From Streptomyces bacillaris (GTDB lineage: Bacteria > Actinomycetota > Actinomycetes > Streptomycetales > Streptomycetaceae), in contig NZ_CP029378.1 in NCBI RefSeq assembly GCF_003268675.1, forward strand, positions 62,001-126,000: 64,000 nucleotides of DNA, written 5' to 3'. Below are positions 34,976 through 43,928 of the stretch, piece by piece. A program made the position numbers and the translations under genes. Below the pieces are notes generated by a model. The model made no database searches, had not been told where the DNA came from, and worked only from the letters and a program-made list of their open reading frames with translations. Position 1 is the stretch's first letter, and each line of letters starts with the position of its first letter.

Positions 34976-35988
34976 CCACCGTTCAGCTTCTCATCGGCGC
35001 GTTCACCCTGGTGACGAACGCGTTCTTCGTCGGGGCGGAGTTCGCCCTGATCTCCGTGCGCCGCAGCCAGATCGAGCCGCAGGCCCTGCGCGGCAGCCGG
35101 CGGGCCAAGAGCACCCTGTGGGGCATCGAGCACCTGTCGGCCGCCATGGCCACCGCCCAGCTCGGCATCACCATCTCCTCGCTGGTGCTGGGCGCCGTCG
35201 CGGAGCCGGCCATCGCCCACCTGCTGGAGCCGCCGTTCGACGCCATCGGTGTGCCGGGGCCGCTGGTCCACCCGATCGCCTTCGTGATCGCGCTGACCCT
35301 GGCGACGTACCTCCACATGCTCATCGGGGAGATGATCCCGAAGAACATCGCGCTGGCCGCGCCCGTCGCCACCTCCCTGGCGCTGGGCCCGTCCCTGGTG
35401 TGGCTGACCCGGGCGCTGCGCCCGGTCATCTTCGGTATCAACGGCCTCGCCAACACCCTGCTGCGGCTGCTGAAGGTCGACCCCAAGGACGAGGTCGCGT
35501 CGGTCTTCACCGACGACGAGCTGGTCCGGCTGGTGAAGGACTCCAGCGAGGCGGGGCTGCTCGCCCCGGCCGACGGCGAGCGGCTGCGGGACGCCCTGGA
35601 GCTGGGCACCCGGCCGGTGGGCGAGGTGATGGTCCCGCTGAACCGGACCGTCACCGTCGACCTGGGCATCACCCCGCAGCAGCTGGAGCGGGCGGCGGTC
35701 GCCTCGGGCTTCTCCCGGCTTCCGGTCACCGGGCCGGACGACGGGGTGCTGGGCTATCTCCACATCAAGGACGCCCTGGGGGTGGCGGAGCGCACCAGGC
35801 CGCTGCCCACGAGCGCGATCCACCCGGTCATCCGGGTCGAGATCGACACCCCGCTCGACGACACCCTCACGGCGATGCGCGCCGCCGGGACGCATCTGGC
35901 CGCCGTCGCGGGTGACAAGGGGACGGTCATCGGCTTCGTGACGATGGAGGACGTCCTGGAGGAGCTGGTCGGCGCCGCCTCGGTCTGA
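34972..35988 (+). CDS. Second CNNM/CBS membrane protein of the pair
   Basis: A 338-residue paralogue of the preceding protein: CNNM domain (VTNAFFVGAEFALISVRRSQIE; YLHMLIGEMIPKNIALAAP) and two CBS motifs (EVMVPLNRTVTVDL; VIGFVTMEDVLEELVG). It lacks the C-terminal CorC/HlyC domain that its partner has, ending soon after the CBS pair. Coupled by a 4-base overlap. Probably forms an ion-transport unit with the longer paralogue. Confidence 0.92.
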   Translation: MTTVQLLIGAFTLVTNAFFVGAEFALISVRRSQIEPQALRGSRRAKSTLWGIEHLSAAMATAQLGITISSLVLGAVAEPAIAHLLEPPFDAIGVPGPLVHPIAFVIALTLATYLHMLIGEMIPKNIALAAPVATSLALGPSLVWLTRALRPVIFGINGLANTLLRLLKVDPKDEVASVFTDDELVRLVKDSSEAGLLAPADGERLRDALELGTRPVGEVMVPLNRTVTVDLGITPQQLERAAVASGFSRLPVTGPDDGVLGYLHIKDALGVAERTRPLPTSAIHPVIRVEIDTPLDDTLTAMRAAGTHLAAVAGDKGTVIGFVTMEDVLEELVGAASV

Positions 35989-36007
35989 CCGCACGGAAGT
36001 GTGAAGG

Positions 36008-36036
36008 GGAGGCGGTCCGGGTTCCGGGCCGCCTCC
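36008..36036 (+). terminator. Hairpin terminator after the CNNM operon
   Basis: GGAGGCGGTCCGG and CCGGGCCGCCTCC form a 13-bp stem with one T-G pair and a 3-base loop, 20 bases past the stop codon. Confidence 0.75.
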
Positions 36037-36146
36037 TCGGCTGTCGGGTCCGCATGGCCCGCGTTGCGGCCGTCGCCCGGACCGGCCGCTTCCGGATATC
36101 CATGAGGACGCCGGACGAGCCGCCCGTGAGCACGTAAGCTCGCTGG

Positions 36147-36767
36147 ATGGCCAAGTACTTCGACGTGCACCCCGAGAATCCCCAGCCGCGCACCATCAGC
36201 ACGGTGGTCGACAGCATCCGTTCCGGTGCGCTCGTCGCGTATCCGACCGACTCCTGTTACGCGCTGGGCTGTCAGCTGGGCAACCGTGAGGGCATCGCCC
36301 GGATCCGGACCATCCGCAACCTCGACGACCGCCACCACTTCACGCTGGTCTGCCACGACTTCGCGCAGCTGGCGCAGTTCGTCCGGGTCGACAACGACGT
36401 GTTCCGCGCGATCAAGGCGGCCACGCCCGGCAGCTACACCTTCATCCTCCCGGCGACGAAGGAGGTGCCCCGCCAGCTGCTGCACCCGAAGAAGAAGACG
36501 GTCGGTGTCCGCATCCCCGACCATGTGGTGACCCAGGCGCTGGTGGCCGAGCTGGGCGAGCCCCTGCTCTCCAGCACCCTTCTCCTGCCGGACGAGGAGG
36601 AGCCGCTGACGCAGGGCTGGGAGATCAAGGAGCGCCTGGACCACGAGGTGGAGGCGGTGATCGACTCGGGTGACTGCGGCACCGAGCCGACCACGGTCAT
36701 CGACTTCTCCGGTGACGAGCCGGAGATCGTCCGGCGGGGCGCCGGCGACCCGTCCCGCTTCGAGTAG
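36147..36767 (+). CDS. YciO/YrdC/Sua5-family protein
   Basis: A 206-residue protein with the Sua5/YrdC/TsaC fold. Family members bind ATP and tRNA-related substrates; TsaC makes threonylcarbamoyl-AMP for the t6A37 tRNA modification. Motifs: LVAYPTDSCYALGCQLGN, HHFTLVCHDFAQLAQFV, GSYTFILPATKEVPR and KTVGVRIPDH. The length and the CHDF/TFILPA wording fit the YciO subgroup, whose function is less certain, more than the essential TsaC. Start ATG, 6 bases before the next gene. Confidence 0.9.
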   Translation: MAKYFDVHPENPQPRTISTVVDSIRSGALVAYPTDSCYALGCQLGNREGIARIRTIRNLDDRHHFTLVCHDFAQLAQFVRVDNDVFRAIKAATPGSYTFILPATKEVPRQLLHPKKKTVGVRIPDHVVTQALVAELGEPLLSSTLLLPDEEEPLTQGWEIKERLDHEVEAVIDSGDCGTEPTTVIDFSGDEPEIVRRGAGDPSRFE

Positions 36768-36773
36768 GCGGCC

Positions 36774-37394
36774 GTGGCGGGCGAACGGCTGCGGTTCGAC
36801 GGCTGGATCGCCGGGGTGGGCACCGCCTCGGGCACCCGGCTGGTGGTCGGGCACTGGCCGCGTTCGCCGTTCGGGGCGTTCAGCGACGTGATGGTCGAGC
36901 ATCCCGACGGCGTACGGGTGCTGCTCGCGCCCTCCGCTCGAATCGCGGAGTTCGTCGCCGCCACGTACCGCTTCGACCGGATCCAGGTGGTCCCGGTGGC
37001 CGTCACCGGGACCAGGACGCTCTGGCGTGTGGAGGCGGGGCCGCTGTCGCTGCGGTTGCGGGCCGGGCGCCCGTCCGCACTCGGGCGGCTGCTCTCCGCC
37101 GTACCGGCCCCGCTCGTCCGCAGCCCGCACTGGGCGGCCCTGTGCGATGTGCCGGCCCGGCTGCTGCTGCCCGGGGTGCGCACCCTGGGCCGGGCGGGTC
37201 CGGGGCGGCGGGAGTGGTACGGGGCGCGGGGGCTGCGGCCGGTCGTGGCGGCCGACGCCGTGCTGGACGGGGTGGACCTCGGGCCGCTCGCCCCGCTCGA
37301 TCCGCCCGTCGCCTTCGGGTTCGGCTCCGCCCCGCGCACCCCGTCCCTGGTGCGCGTCACCACAACGGTGGAACTCGGCGCCGCCGCGCGGTGA
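36774..37394 (+). CDS. Conserved protein of unknown function
   Basis: A 206-residue protein starting with GTG six bases after the YciO-like gene, so likely co-transcribed. Recognisable blocks are RFDGWIAGVGTASGTRLVVGHW, FDRIQVVPVAVTG and VAFGFGSAPRTPSLVRVTTTVEL. It appears soluble, mainly beta-strand, without a signal peptide. No family could be named with confidence. Confidence 0.75.
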   Translation: MAGERLRFDGWIAGVGTASGTRLVVGHWPRSPFGAFSDVMVEHPDGVRVLLAPSARIAEFVAATYRFDRIQVVPVAVTGTRTLWRVEAGPLSLRLRAGRPSALGRLLSAVPAPLVRSPHWAALCDVPARLLLPGVRTLGRAGPGRREWYGARGLRPVVAADAVLDGVDLGPLAPLDPPVAFGFGSAPRTPSLVRVTTTVELGAAAR

Positions 37395-37508
37395 GCGCCC
37401 CTTCGGCCCCGGGGAGGGGCGGGTGCCTTCGGCGGGCCTCCGTCGGCCCGCTCGCGGAGGGGGCGGGCCGGGGATGCGCGGGGGCGGGGCGCGTCGCAGG
37501 GTGGACCC

Positions 37509-37733
37509 ATGGCTAATCCCCCCATCGTCATCCACCGGCCGACCCCCTCGGGCGGCCGCCGGGTGACCGTGCACTACGAAGGCCGGGACGAGATACTCGG
37601 GCTGGCCCACAGCGACCACGACGTGATCGTGTTCCTGAGCGAGGCCGGCCTCGAAGAAGCGGACCGGCTCCTCGACAACCCGGTCTGGGTGGAGTGGCGG
37701 GGCGGACGGGCCCACCACTACGAAGCGGCCTGA
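37509..37733 (+). CDS. Small conserved protein of unknown function
   Basis: A 74-residue protein (MANPPIVIHRPTPSGGRRVTVHYEGRDE..., in part), with a compact alpha/beta look and a conserved-seeming ILGLAHSDHDVIVFLSEAGLEEADRLL core. The start ATG lies in a short gap after the previous gene. No motif gives a function. Confidence 0.7.
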   Translation: MANPPIVIHRPTPSGGRRVTVHYEGRDEILGLAHSDHDVIVFLSEAGLEEADRLLDNPVWVEWRGGRAHHYEAA

Positions 37734-37833
37734 GCCGCCTGCGGTCCGACGGGGAGCGGGCGCGGGCGAACCGGTACGTGATCGGTGAGGTGCTCGCCGA
37801 CCACGACCGGTACGCCGGGGATCCCGGCGCGCG

Positions 37834-39510
37834 TCACATGGTGCCCGCCGCGGCCGGGTCCGGGCTGCCGAACAGTGCCCGGACCTCCTCCGCGTCGCTC
37901 TCCCGCAGCTCGTCGTCGAGCACGATCCAGCGGGTGATGCCCACGGACTCCAGGAACGGCAGGTCGTGGCTGGCGACGAGGAGGGCGCCCTCGTAGGACT
38001 CCAGGGCGCTCGTCAGCTGCCGCACGCTCCCCACGTCGAGGTTGTTCGTCGGCTCGTCCAGCAGGAGGAGCTGCGGGGCGGGGGCGGCGAGCATCGTCGC
38101 CGCAAGCGCGGCCCGGAAGCGTTCGCCGCCGGAGAGGGTACCGGCCGGCTGCTCGGCGCGGGCGCCCTTGAAGAGGAACCGGGCGAGCTGGGAGCGGATC
38201 TGATTGTCGGTGGTGCCGGGGGCGGTGCGGGCGACGTTGGCGGCGACGCTCAGGGTGTCGTCGAGGACGTCCAGCCGCTGCGGAAGGAACTTCAGCGGCA
38301 CGGAGACGGTGGCCTCGCCCTCGCCCGGTGCCAGTTCCCCGGTGACGGTGCGCAGCAGGGTCGTCTTGCCCGCCCCGTTCCGGCCGACCAGGGCGATGCG
38401 TTCGGGGCCCCCGACCTGGAGGCTGCCGCCGCGCAGCCGCCCGTAGGGGAGGCTCAGCTCCCGTACGGTCAGGACGGTGCGGCCCGCGGGTACGGCGGTG
38501 TGGGGCAGGCTGACCTTGATCTCGGCGTCCCGGCGGACGGCTTCGGCGGCCTCCTCCCTGCGCTCGCGGGCCTCTTCCAGCCGGTCCTCGTGCAGCCCGC
38601 GCAGCCGGTCGCCGGATTCCTGGGCCGAGCGCTTGCGCTCCCCCGCGACGATGCGCGGAGCCTTGCGCCGGTCGTCCAGCTTCTTGTCGTGGCGCTGGCG
38701 GCGGGCGACCTTGATCCGGGTCTCCTCCAGCTCGCGCTGCTGGCGCCGTACGTCGGCCTCGGCGGAGCGCAGCATCCGCCCGGCGGCCTCCTGCTGGGTG
38801 GCCAGGGCCTCCTGGTAGGCCGACCAGCCGCCCCCGTACCAGCTGACGGCACCGGATCGCAGCTCGGCGATGCGGTCGACCCGCTCCAGCAGGTCCCGGT
38901 CGTGGCTGACGACGATCAGGATGCCGGTGCGCCAGGAGTCGACGGCGTCGTAGAGCCTGCGGCGGGCGAAGAGGTCCAGGTTGTTGGTCGGCTCGTCGAG
39001 GAGGAGGACGTCGGGGCGCTCCAGGAGCAGGGCGGCGAGGCGGAGCAGGACGGTTTCGCCGCCGGAGAGCTGCCCGACGGTGCGGTCCAGCCCGACGGCG
39101 CCGAGTCCCAGGGAGCCGAGGGTGGCGAGGGCGCGTTCCTCCACGTCCCAGTCGTCACCGACCGTCTCGAAGTGCTCCTCCCGTACGTCCCCGGCCTCGA
39201 TGGCGCGCAGGGCGGCCCGCCGCTCCGCGATGCCGAGGGCCGCGTCGACGCGCAGCTCCGTGTCCAGGGTGATGTTCTGGGGCAGATGGGCGAGGTTCCC
39301 GCCGACGGTGAGGGATCCCTTCGTGGGGCGCAGCTCTCCGGCGAGGAGCCGCAGCAGGGTCGACTTGCCGGTGCCGTTGGTGCCGACGAGGCCGGTGCGG
39401 CCCCGGGGGACGGTCAGGGAGAGCCCGTCGAAGAGGTCCGTGCCGTCGGGCCACCGGTAGGTGAGGTGGGAGACGGTGACGGAGGCCGCGGGCGCGGTGG
39501 GATGGCTCAT
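37834..39510 (-). CDS. ABC-F family ATPase (ribosome protection / translation factor type)
   Basis: A 558-residue soluble protein with two ABC cassettes and no membrane part: first Walker A LVGTNGTGKSTLLRLLAG, signature LSGGE, Walker B DVLLLDEPTNNLD; then a charged linker (about 240-330, RQRHDKKLDDRRKAPRI); second Walker A LVGRNGAGKTTLLR, signature LSGGE and LLLLDEPTNNLD. ABC-F proteins bind the ribosome E site, and many give resistance to ribosome-targeting antibiotics. The frame is open 59 codons upstream, but the family start is the ATG at 39510. A structured leader lies upstream. Confidence 0.9.
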   Translation of the reverse strand: MSHPTAPAASVTVSHLTYRWPDGTDLFDGLSLTVPRGRTGLVGTNGTGKSTLLRLLAGELRPTKGSLTVGGNLAHLPQNITLDTELRVDAALGIAERRAALRAIEAGDVREEHFETVGDDWDVEERALATLGSLGLGAVGLDRTVGQLSGGETVLLRLAALLLERPDVLLLDEPTNNLDLFARRRLYDAVDSWRTGILIVVSHDRDLLERVDRIAELRSGAVSWYGGGWSAYQEALATQQEAAGRMLRSAEADVRRQQRELEETRIKVARRQRHDKKLDDRRKAPRIVAGERKRSAQESGDRLRGLHEDRLEEARERREEAAEAVRRDAEIKVSLPHTAVPAGRTVLTVRELSLPYGRLRGGSLQVGGPERIALVGRNGAGKTTLLRTVTGELAPGEGEATVSVPLKFLPQRLDVLDDTLSVAANVARTAPGTTDNQIRSQLARFLFKGARAEQPAGTLSGGERFRAALAATMLAAPAPQLLLLDEPTNNLDVGSVRQLTSALESYEGALLVASHDLPFLESVGITRWIVLDDELRESDAEEVRALFGSPDPAAAGTM

Positions 39511-39728
39511 GGTGGTTCTCGCAGTCGGAAGCTCGGAGGAGAAAGGGGCTTCGTATGCGAACAAGCACGCGGCGACCCGGCCCGGGGCCGGAGAGTGGTG
39601 GGGAGAGCGGTCCTGCGAAGGGAGGGACGGGCTCAGCACCGAGGTCGCATCCACGCGGAAGTCACGGGCGGCGGGTGTGCCGGCCATGTCGTGACGGTGT
39701 ACGGGCCAGGGCCGTACCGCGTGATGAT

Positions 39729-39801
39729 CGCGGACCTCAGATGCGCAACGTCCACCTCTATCGGAGACAACAGGACGTGATGACGGTACCGGAGGTCCGC
39801 G
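39729..39801 (-). promoter_or_regulatory. Candidate structured leader RNA upstream of the ABC-F gene
   Basis: In the 310-bp gap before the ABC-F gene, a perfect 10-bp inverted repeat (39729-39738 CGCGGACCTC / 39792-39801 GAGGTCCGCG) encloses a second pairing (39749-39754 ACGTCC / 39773-39778 GGACGT). The nested stems resemble attenuators seen before antibiotic-inducible ABC-F genes. Short leader frames exist nearby, but none is decisive. The rest of the gap shows no gene. Confidence 0.4.
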
Positions 39802-39820
39802 CGGGGCGTCGAGCGATTAT

Positions 39821-41308
39821 TTACGCGGTTCCCTGCGGGGCCTCGGCGCTCTGCGGGGCATGCGGGGTGTCGGGGTGGGCGCTGCGGGGTCCGGGCACCG
39901 GGGCGGGCTCCGCGACCGGCGGGGTGCGGCGGATGACGAGGGTGGCGACGAGCGCCGCGACTCCGGCGAGGGCGAATCCGAAGGCCGGGGTGCCGCCCGC
40001 GGGGTGGGTCTCGTAGACGAGCGCGGCCGACAGGACGGTCAGGACGGCGATGACCCGGCCGTGCTGCTGGGTGGCGGCGACGACCACCAGGCCCCACAGC
40101 AGGTACCAGGGCTGGACCATGGGCGAGAGCGCGACGAGCGCCAGCAGGCCGAGGCCCAGGGCGTGGACCGGGGGCAGACGGCCGTTCATCGACCTCCGGG
40201 CGAGGACGAGGATCAGGACGACCGCGGCCGCCAGGCCGAGGGTCTGCACGGCGGACTTGACGGGTTCGGGGTCGGTGCCCAGGAGCAGACGGCCCAGCTC
40301 TCCCAGGCCCAGGCCGAGGTCGCTGACGAGGGAGAGCGCGGTGTGGATGTTCCCGGCGACGCCCTGGGTCCGGAGCCAGCCGAAGCCGGTGCCGCTGACC
40401 AGCGTGGCCGATCCGGCGACCGCGCAGGCGACGAGGCCGGGCGCGAGGAGCCCCTTGGCCCACCGTCGTACCTGCGGCCCGGTCGCGGAGGCGTGCACCA
40501 TGACGCCGATGAACAGCAGTGCCACGGCGGCCGGGGACTTGACCATCATCGCGAGCCCGATGAGGGCGCTGCCGGCCACCCAGCGGCCGCGCAGCGCGAG
40601 GGCGCACCCGGCGAGCATGAGGCCGATCATCAGGCCGTCGTTGTGCATGCCCCCGACGACGTGCATCAGCAGGAGCGGATTGAGCGCCCCCAGCCAGAGG
40701 GCGCGGCTCTCGCCGGTGCCGTGCTCCCGGGCCAGCCGGCGCAGGGCCCAGACGATGAGGAGCAGGGAGGCCAGGGCGATGAGCCGCATCGCCAGGACGG
40801 CGGGGACGATCGTGCCGCCGGTCGTCTTCGCCACGGCTGCGGAGAGCAGGAGGAAGAGCGGTCCGTACGGGGCCGGGGTGTCGCGCCAGTGGTGGCCCAC
40901 GCTCGCCGCCGCGTCGCCGCCCAACCCCGCGGGGTCGAGGCTGGAGGGGCCGACCGTGTAGACGTCGAGGCCCTCGACGACCATGGCGCCCTGGGCGATG
41001 TAGCTGTAGACGTCGGCACTGTAGAGCGGGGGTGTGAGCAGGAACGGTGCCGTCCACCAGGCGAGGGTGGTGAGCGTCTCGCGGACGGTGGCGGCGGTTC
41101 TGCCGTACTGCCACCAGGCGACGACAAGCACGGTGAGTCCGGCGTAGGCGAGGACGGCCGCGGGGATCCGCACGGAGGCGCCGTGGTCGACCCAGAGCCC
41201 CCAGGGGTCGTGGGCAGGCAGCTTTCCGGAGATCCAGCCGCCCACGGCGGTCGCCAGGGCGGCTGCCGTGCCCAGCCGACGGTATCCGACAGCGCTCAAA
41301 GCCCACAT
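39821..41308 (-). CDS. mptB: MptB-like polyprenol-phosphomannose alpha-1,6-mannosyltransferase
   Basis: A 495-residue integral membrane glycosyltransferase (GT-C type) with about 12-13 hydrophobic segments. The conserved first-loop motif TPPLYSADVYSYIAQGAMVVEG, in part YSADVYSYIAQG, carries the Asp expected for metal-independent catalysis. Later blocks are GMHNDGLMIGLMLAG and SPMVQPWYLLWGL. MptA/MptB enzymes extend mannan cores of lipoglycans in Corynebacteriales. Streptomyces homologues are common but their acceptor is not known. Proline-rich cytoplasmic tail at the C-terminus. Confidence 0.88.
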   Translation of the reverse strand: MWALSAVGYRRLGTAAALATAVGGWISGKLPAHDPWGLWVDHGASVRIPAAVLAYAGLTVLVVAWWQYGRTAATVRETLTTLAWWTAPFLLTPPLYSADVYSYIAQGAMVVEGLDVYTVGPSSLDPAGLGGDAAASVGHHWRDTPAPYGPLFLLLSAAVAKTTGGTIVPAVLAMRLIALASLLLIVWALRRLAREHGTGESRALWLGALNPLLLMHVVGGMHNDGLMIGLMLAGCALALRGRWVAGSALIGLAMMVKSPAAVALLFIGVMVHASATGPQVRRWAKGLLAPGLVACAVAGSATLVSGTGFGWLRTQGVAGNIHTALSLVSDLGLGLGELGRLLLGTDPEPVKSAVQTLGLAAAVVLILVLARRSMNGRLPPVHALGLGLLALVALSPMVQPWYLLWGLVVVAATQQHGRVIAVLTVLSAALVYETHPAGGTPAFGFALAGVAALVATLVIRRTPPVAEPAPVPGPRSAHPDTPHAPQSAEAPQGTA

Positions 41309-41398
41309 GACGGCAGAATCTATCGGATGACCTGCGCCTCCTCTCCCTCAGGGCGGGGGTGGAGGACGGTCACCCGGAGGCGGCCCGGCCTGCGGTGA

Positions 41399-41668
41399 CT
41401 AGCGGACGTCGCCGCGCCAGTCCCACTGGTGGCCGTCGGGTGAACGGGGTCCGTACTCCGCCCGGCCACCCGGACCGTAGGCACCTATTTCGGTCACGAG
41501 TCCGGCCCCTTCGCGCAGGGCCTCGTCGCTCCAGCCGGTGACGTCCAGGAGCAGCCCGTCGAGCGGGCCGCCGACCAGCTCCCGGTAGTCGTGGCCCGGC
41601 CTCGGGCCGGGGTGCGGGTCGTCGTGGTCGGTGCCGTACACCCGTCGCTGCCTCATCAGCTCGTCCAT
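41399..41668 (-). CDS. Small conserved protein of unknown function
   Basis: An 89-residue protein with YRELVGGPLDGLLLDVTGW as its most conserved-looking part and a YGPRSPDGHQWDWRGD tail. No signal, membrane segment or known motif. It may be co-transcribed with the mannosyltransferase gene downstream. Confidence 0.65.
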   Translation of the reverse strand: MDELMRQRRVYGTDHDDPHPGPRPGHDYRELVGGPLDGLLLDVTGWSDEALREGAGLVTEIGAYGPGGRAEYGPRSPDGHQWDWRGDVR

Positions 41669-41808
41669 GCAGGCAGCATCGCACCGGCCACTGACAACGG
41701 CCCGGCGTGCGGGGCCATCCGGCAGGGTCGGGGTCTCCCCCTCGGCGAAGTCGCCGCCGCGTGACGTGCACCATATGATTCAGGGACTCACGCACCGCGG
41801 AGCGGCCA

Positions 41809-42636
41809 ATGAACCGGCGTCGGACTCCCCGCTCGGTGAGCGCCGAGGACCTGCTGACCACGTTGCAGAGCCTCACCGCCCGCGCCCGGCGGGAGGTGGA
41901 ATTCCACCAGGCCAGAGTGGAACTCGCGCAGGCCCTTCAGCGCGACATGCTTCCGGCTACCCTGCCCGCCCTCCCCGGCCTGCAGTCGGCCGCCCGGTAC
42001 GCGCCCGCGCGCGACGGCCTGGACATCGGCGGTGACTGGTACGACGGCTTCGCCATGGCGGACGGGGCCGTGGGGTTCGCGATCGGTGATGTCCAGGGGC
42101 ACGACGTGGAGGCGGCGGCCTTCATGGGGCAGGTGCGCATCGCGATGCGGGCAATCGCGGGTACGGTCTCCGACCCGGGCGAGGTCCTGGGCCGCACCAA
42201 CGATCTGCTGCTCTCGGTGGACTCCGGGCTCTTCGCGACCTGTACGTTCCTGCGGCTGGATCCGCGGAGCTGGGAGCTGTGCAGCGCCCGGGCGGGGCAT
42301 GTGGCCAGCGTGTGGGCGACCGTGGACGGGCGGTCGGGGGTCACGGAGGACCCGGGGGGCCTGCCGCTGGGCATCCAGACGGGTGAGAGGTATCCGGTCA
42401 CCCGGCGCACCCTGCAGACCGAGGGCGCGATCGTGCTGCTCACCGACGGGGTCGTCGAGGGTCCCTCGCTGCTGATCGAGGAGGGCCTCGACCGGGTACG
42501 GCAGCTCGTCGCCGCCCACGTCGGGGCGGGGGCCGACCAACTGGCCGACGGTGTCCTCGGGGCGGCGGAGCGGACGGGCCACGAGGACGACGCGGCCGTC
42601 CTCGTCCTGCGGCACGCTCCGGCCCGGGGGCGGTGA
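41809..42636 (+). CDS. SpoIIE-type PP2C serine/threonine phosphatase
   Basis: A 275-residue phosphatase. A short N-terminal coiled-coil (about 15-45) leads to a PP2C/SpoIIE domain with DIGGDWYDGF, FAIGDVQGHDVEAAAFMGQ (metal-binding Asp), ARAGHVASVW, IVLLTDGVVEG and GHEDDAAVLVL. Such enzymes dephosphorylate anti-anti-sigma factors in stress and development signalling. There is no sensor domain, so input probably comes from a partner, perhaps the MASE1 protein encoded next. Confidence 0.9.
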   Translation: MNRRRTPRSVSAEDLLTTLQSLTARARREVEFHQARVELAQALQRDMLPATLPALPGLQSAARYAPARDGLDIGGDWYDGFAMADGAVGFAIGDVQGHDVEAAAFMGQVRIAMRAIAGTVSDPGEVLGRTNDLLLSVDSGLFATCTFLRLDPRSWELCSARAGHVASVWATVDGRSGVTEDPGGLPLGIQTGERYPVTRRTLQTEGAIVLLTDGVVEGPSLLIEEGLDRVRQLVAAHVGAGADQLADGVLGAAERTGHEDDAAVLVLRHAPARGR

Positions 42637-42775
42637 CGGGCGGACGGAGGCAGGCGCGGTGGTGGCCGGTCGGTGACGGCGGGGCGGACGCCAGGGCCAC
42701 GTCGGGCGCGGGGGCTCCCCGGCGTCGAGCGCCGGAACGTGTCCGGCTGTCGGCTGCGGGAGCGTACAAGCTGTC

Positions 42776-42867
42776 GGACACCGGGACGTCAGGCCGTCCG
42801 ACACGGGGACGTCAGGCCGTCGGACACCGGGACGTCAGGCCGTCGGACACGGGGACGTCAGGCCGTC
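42776..42867. repeat. Four tandem copies of a 23-bp repeat
   Basis: Four direct copies (42776-42798, 42799-42821, 42822-42844, 42845-42867), each ending GACGTCAGGCCGTC; the first half alternates ACACCGG and ACACGGG. The unit length is not a multiple of three, so it does not encode a peptide repeat. It lies in the 274-bp gap before the MASE1 gene, ending 43 bases before its start, and could carry repeated regulator sites. Confidence 0.85.
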
Positions 42868-42910
42868 GGGCGCGTGTCACCGGCCGTCCCGTCCGTGCGG
42901 TCGGTGTCTG

Positions 42911-43915
42911 ATGAGTGGTGTGATCCGCAGTAAGGAAGCCAGACGTCGGGCCGTGTACGTGGCGCAGATCCTGGGCGTGACCGGCGCCTACTACCTGTCG
43001 GGGCGGCTCGGGCTGACGCGCCAGGTGGTGGTGGACGGGGCCGTGGTCACCCCGCTCTGGCCGCCCACGGGGATCTCGCTGGCCGCGCTGCTGTACTTCG
43101 GGGCGCGGATCTGGCCGGGCATCGCCCTGGGCGCGCTCTTCACGGTCTCCGCCATCGGTGACGCGTTCACCGTGTCGCGGATGGGCATCGTCCTCGGCAA
43201 CACCCTCGCCCCGCTGGCCGCCTACGCGCTGCTACGGAAGGTGGGGTTCCGCGGCGAGCTGGTCCGACTGCGGGACGGGATCTGCCTGGTCTTCCTCGGC
43301 GCGTTCGCCGGGATGCTGATCAGCGCCACCGCAGGCAGCGTGACGCTGCTGCTCGACGACAAGGTTCCCCCGGGGCGCTTCTGGCTGGTCTGGGCGTCGT
43401 GGTGGGCCGGGGACGCCATGGGGGTCCTCGTGGTCACCCCCGTACTGCTGGTGCTGCGCCGGGTGCGGCGGCCCCGGCTGGACGAGCGGTGGGCGGAGGC
43501 GTGCGTCCTGGCGGTCGCGGTGGTCCTGGCGGGGATGATCTCCACCAGGAGTTCGCTCTCCATGGTCTATCTGGTGTTCCCGGTGATCATCTGGGCGGCG
43601 CTCCGGTTCCAGCTGCCCGGCAGCGCGCCGTGCGCCCTGGTGGTGTCGGTGCTGGCGATCACGGCGGGCACCGACTCCCTGGGGCCGTTCGCGGGCCACA
43701 CCCTGATGGAGATCATGATCAACCTGACCGTGCTCAACGCTTGCGTGGCGCTCACGGCGCTGCTGCTCGGGGCGATCGTGGCCGAGCACCAGAACATCCG
43801 CCGTGAGACGGAGCACGCGGTCGTGGAGCTGGAAGCGCTGGTGGAGCAGCTCGCGCCGCTGCCGGGACCGCCGTCGGGCCGTCACGACGACGGGCCTCCG
43901 CACACTCCCCGGTAG
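42911..43915 (+). CDS. MASE1-domain integral membrane sensor protein
   Basis: A 334-residue membrane protein with about eight to ten helices forming a MASE1 sensor domain: YYLSGRLGLTRQV, TPLWPPTGISLAALLYFG, IALGALFTVSAIGDAFTVS, WASWWAGDAMGVLVVTPVLLVL. MASE1 usually precedes a kinase or cyclase output domain, but here only a short coiled-coil (HAVVELEALVEQL) and a Pro/His tail follow. It may therefore signal through a separate partner such as the upstream SpoIIE phosphatase. Confidence 0.85.
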   Translation: MSGVIRSKEARRRAVYVAQILGVTGAYYLSGRLGLTRQVVVDGAVVTPLWPPTGISLAALLYFGARIWPGIALGALFTVSAIGDAFTVSRMGIVLGNTLAPLAAYALLRKVGFRGELVRLRDGICLVFLGAFAGMLISATAGSVTLLLDDKVPPGRFWLVWASWWAGDAMGVLVVTPVLLVLRRVRRPRLDERWAEACVLAVAVVLAGMISTRSSLSMVYLVFPVIIWAALRFQLPGSAPCALVVSVLAITAGTDSLGPFAGHTLMEIMINLTVLNACVALTALLLGAIVAEHQNIRRETEHAVVELEALVEQLAPLPGPPSGRHDDGPPHTPR

Positions 43916-43928
43916 GGCGGCGGCCGGC

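Noticed and set aside
37834..39687. 617-residue form of the ABC-F protein
   Set aside because: The 59 extra residues resemble no ABC-F N-terminus and overlap the candidate leader; the family-like start is at 39510.
42776..42867. CRISPR-like array
   Set aside because: The repeats are directly adjacent with no spacers, and no cas genes are present.
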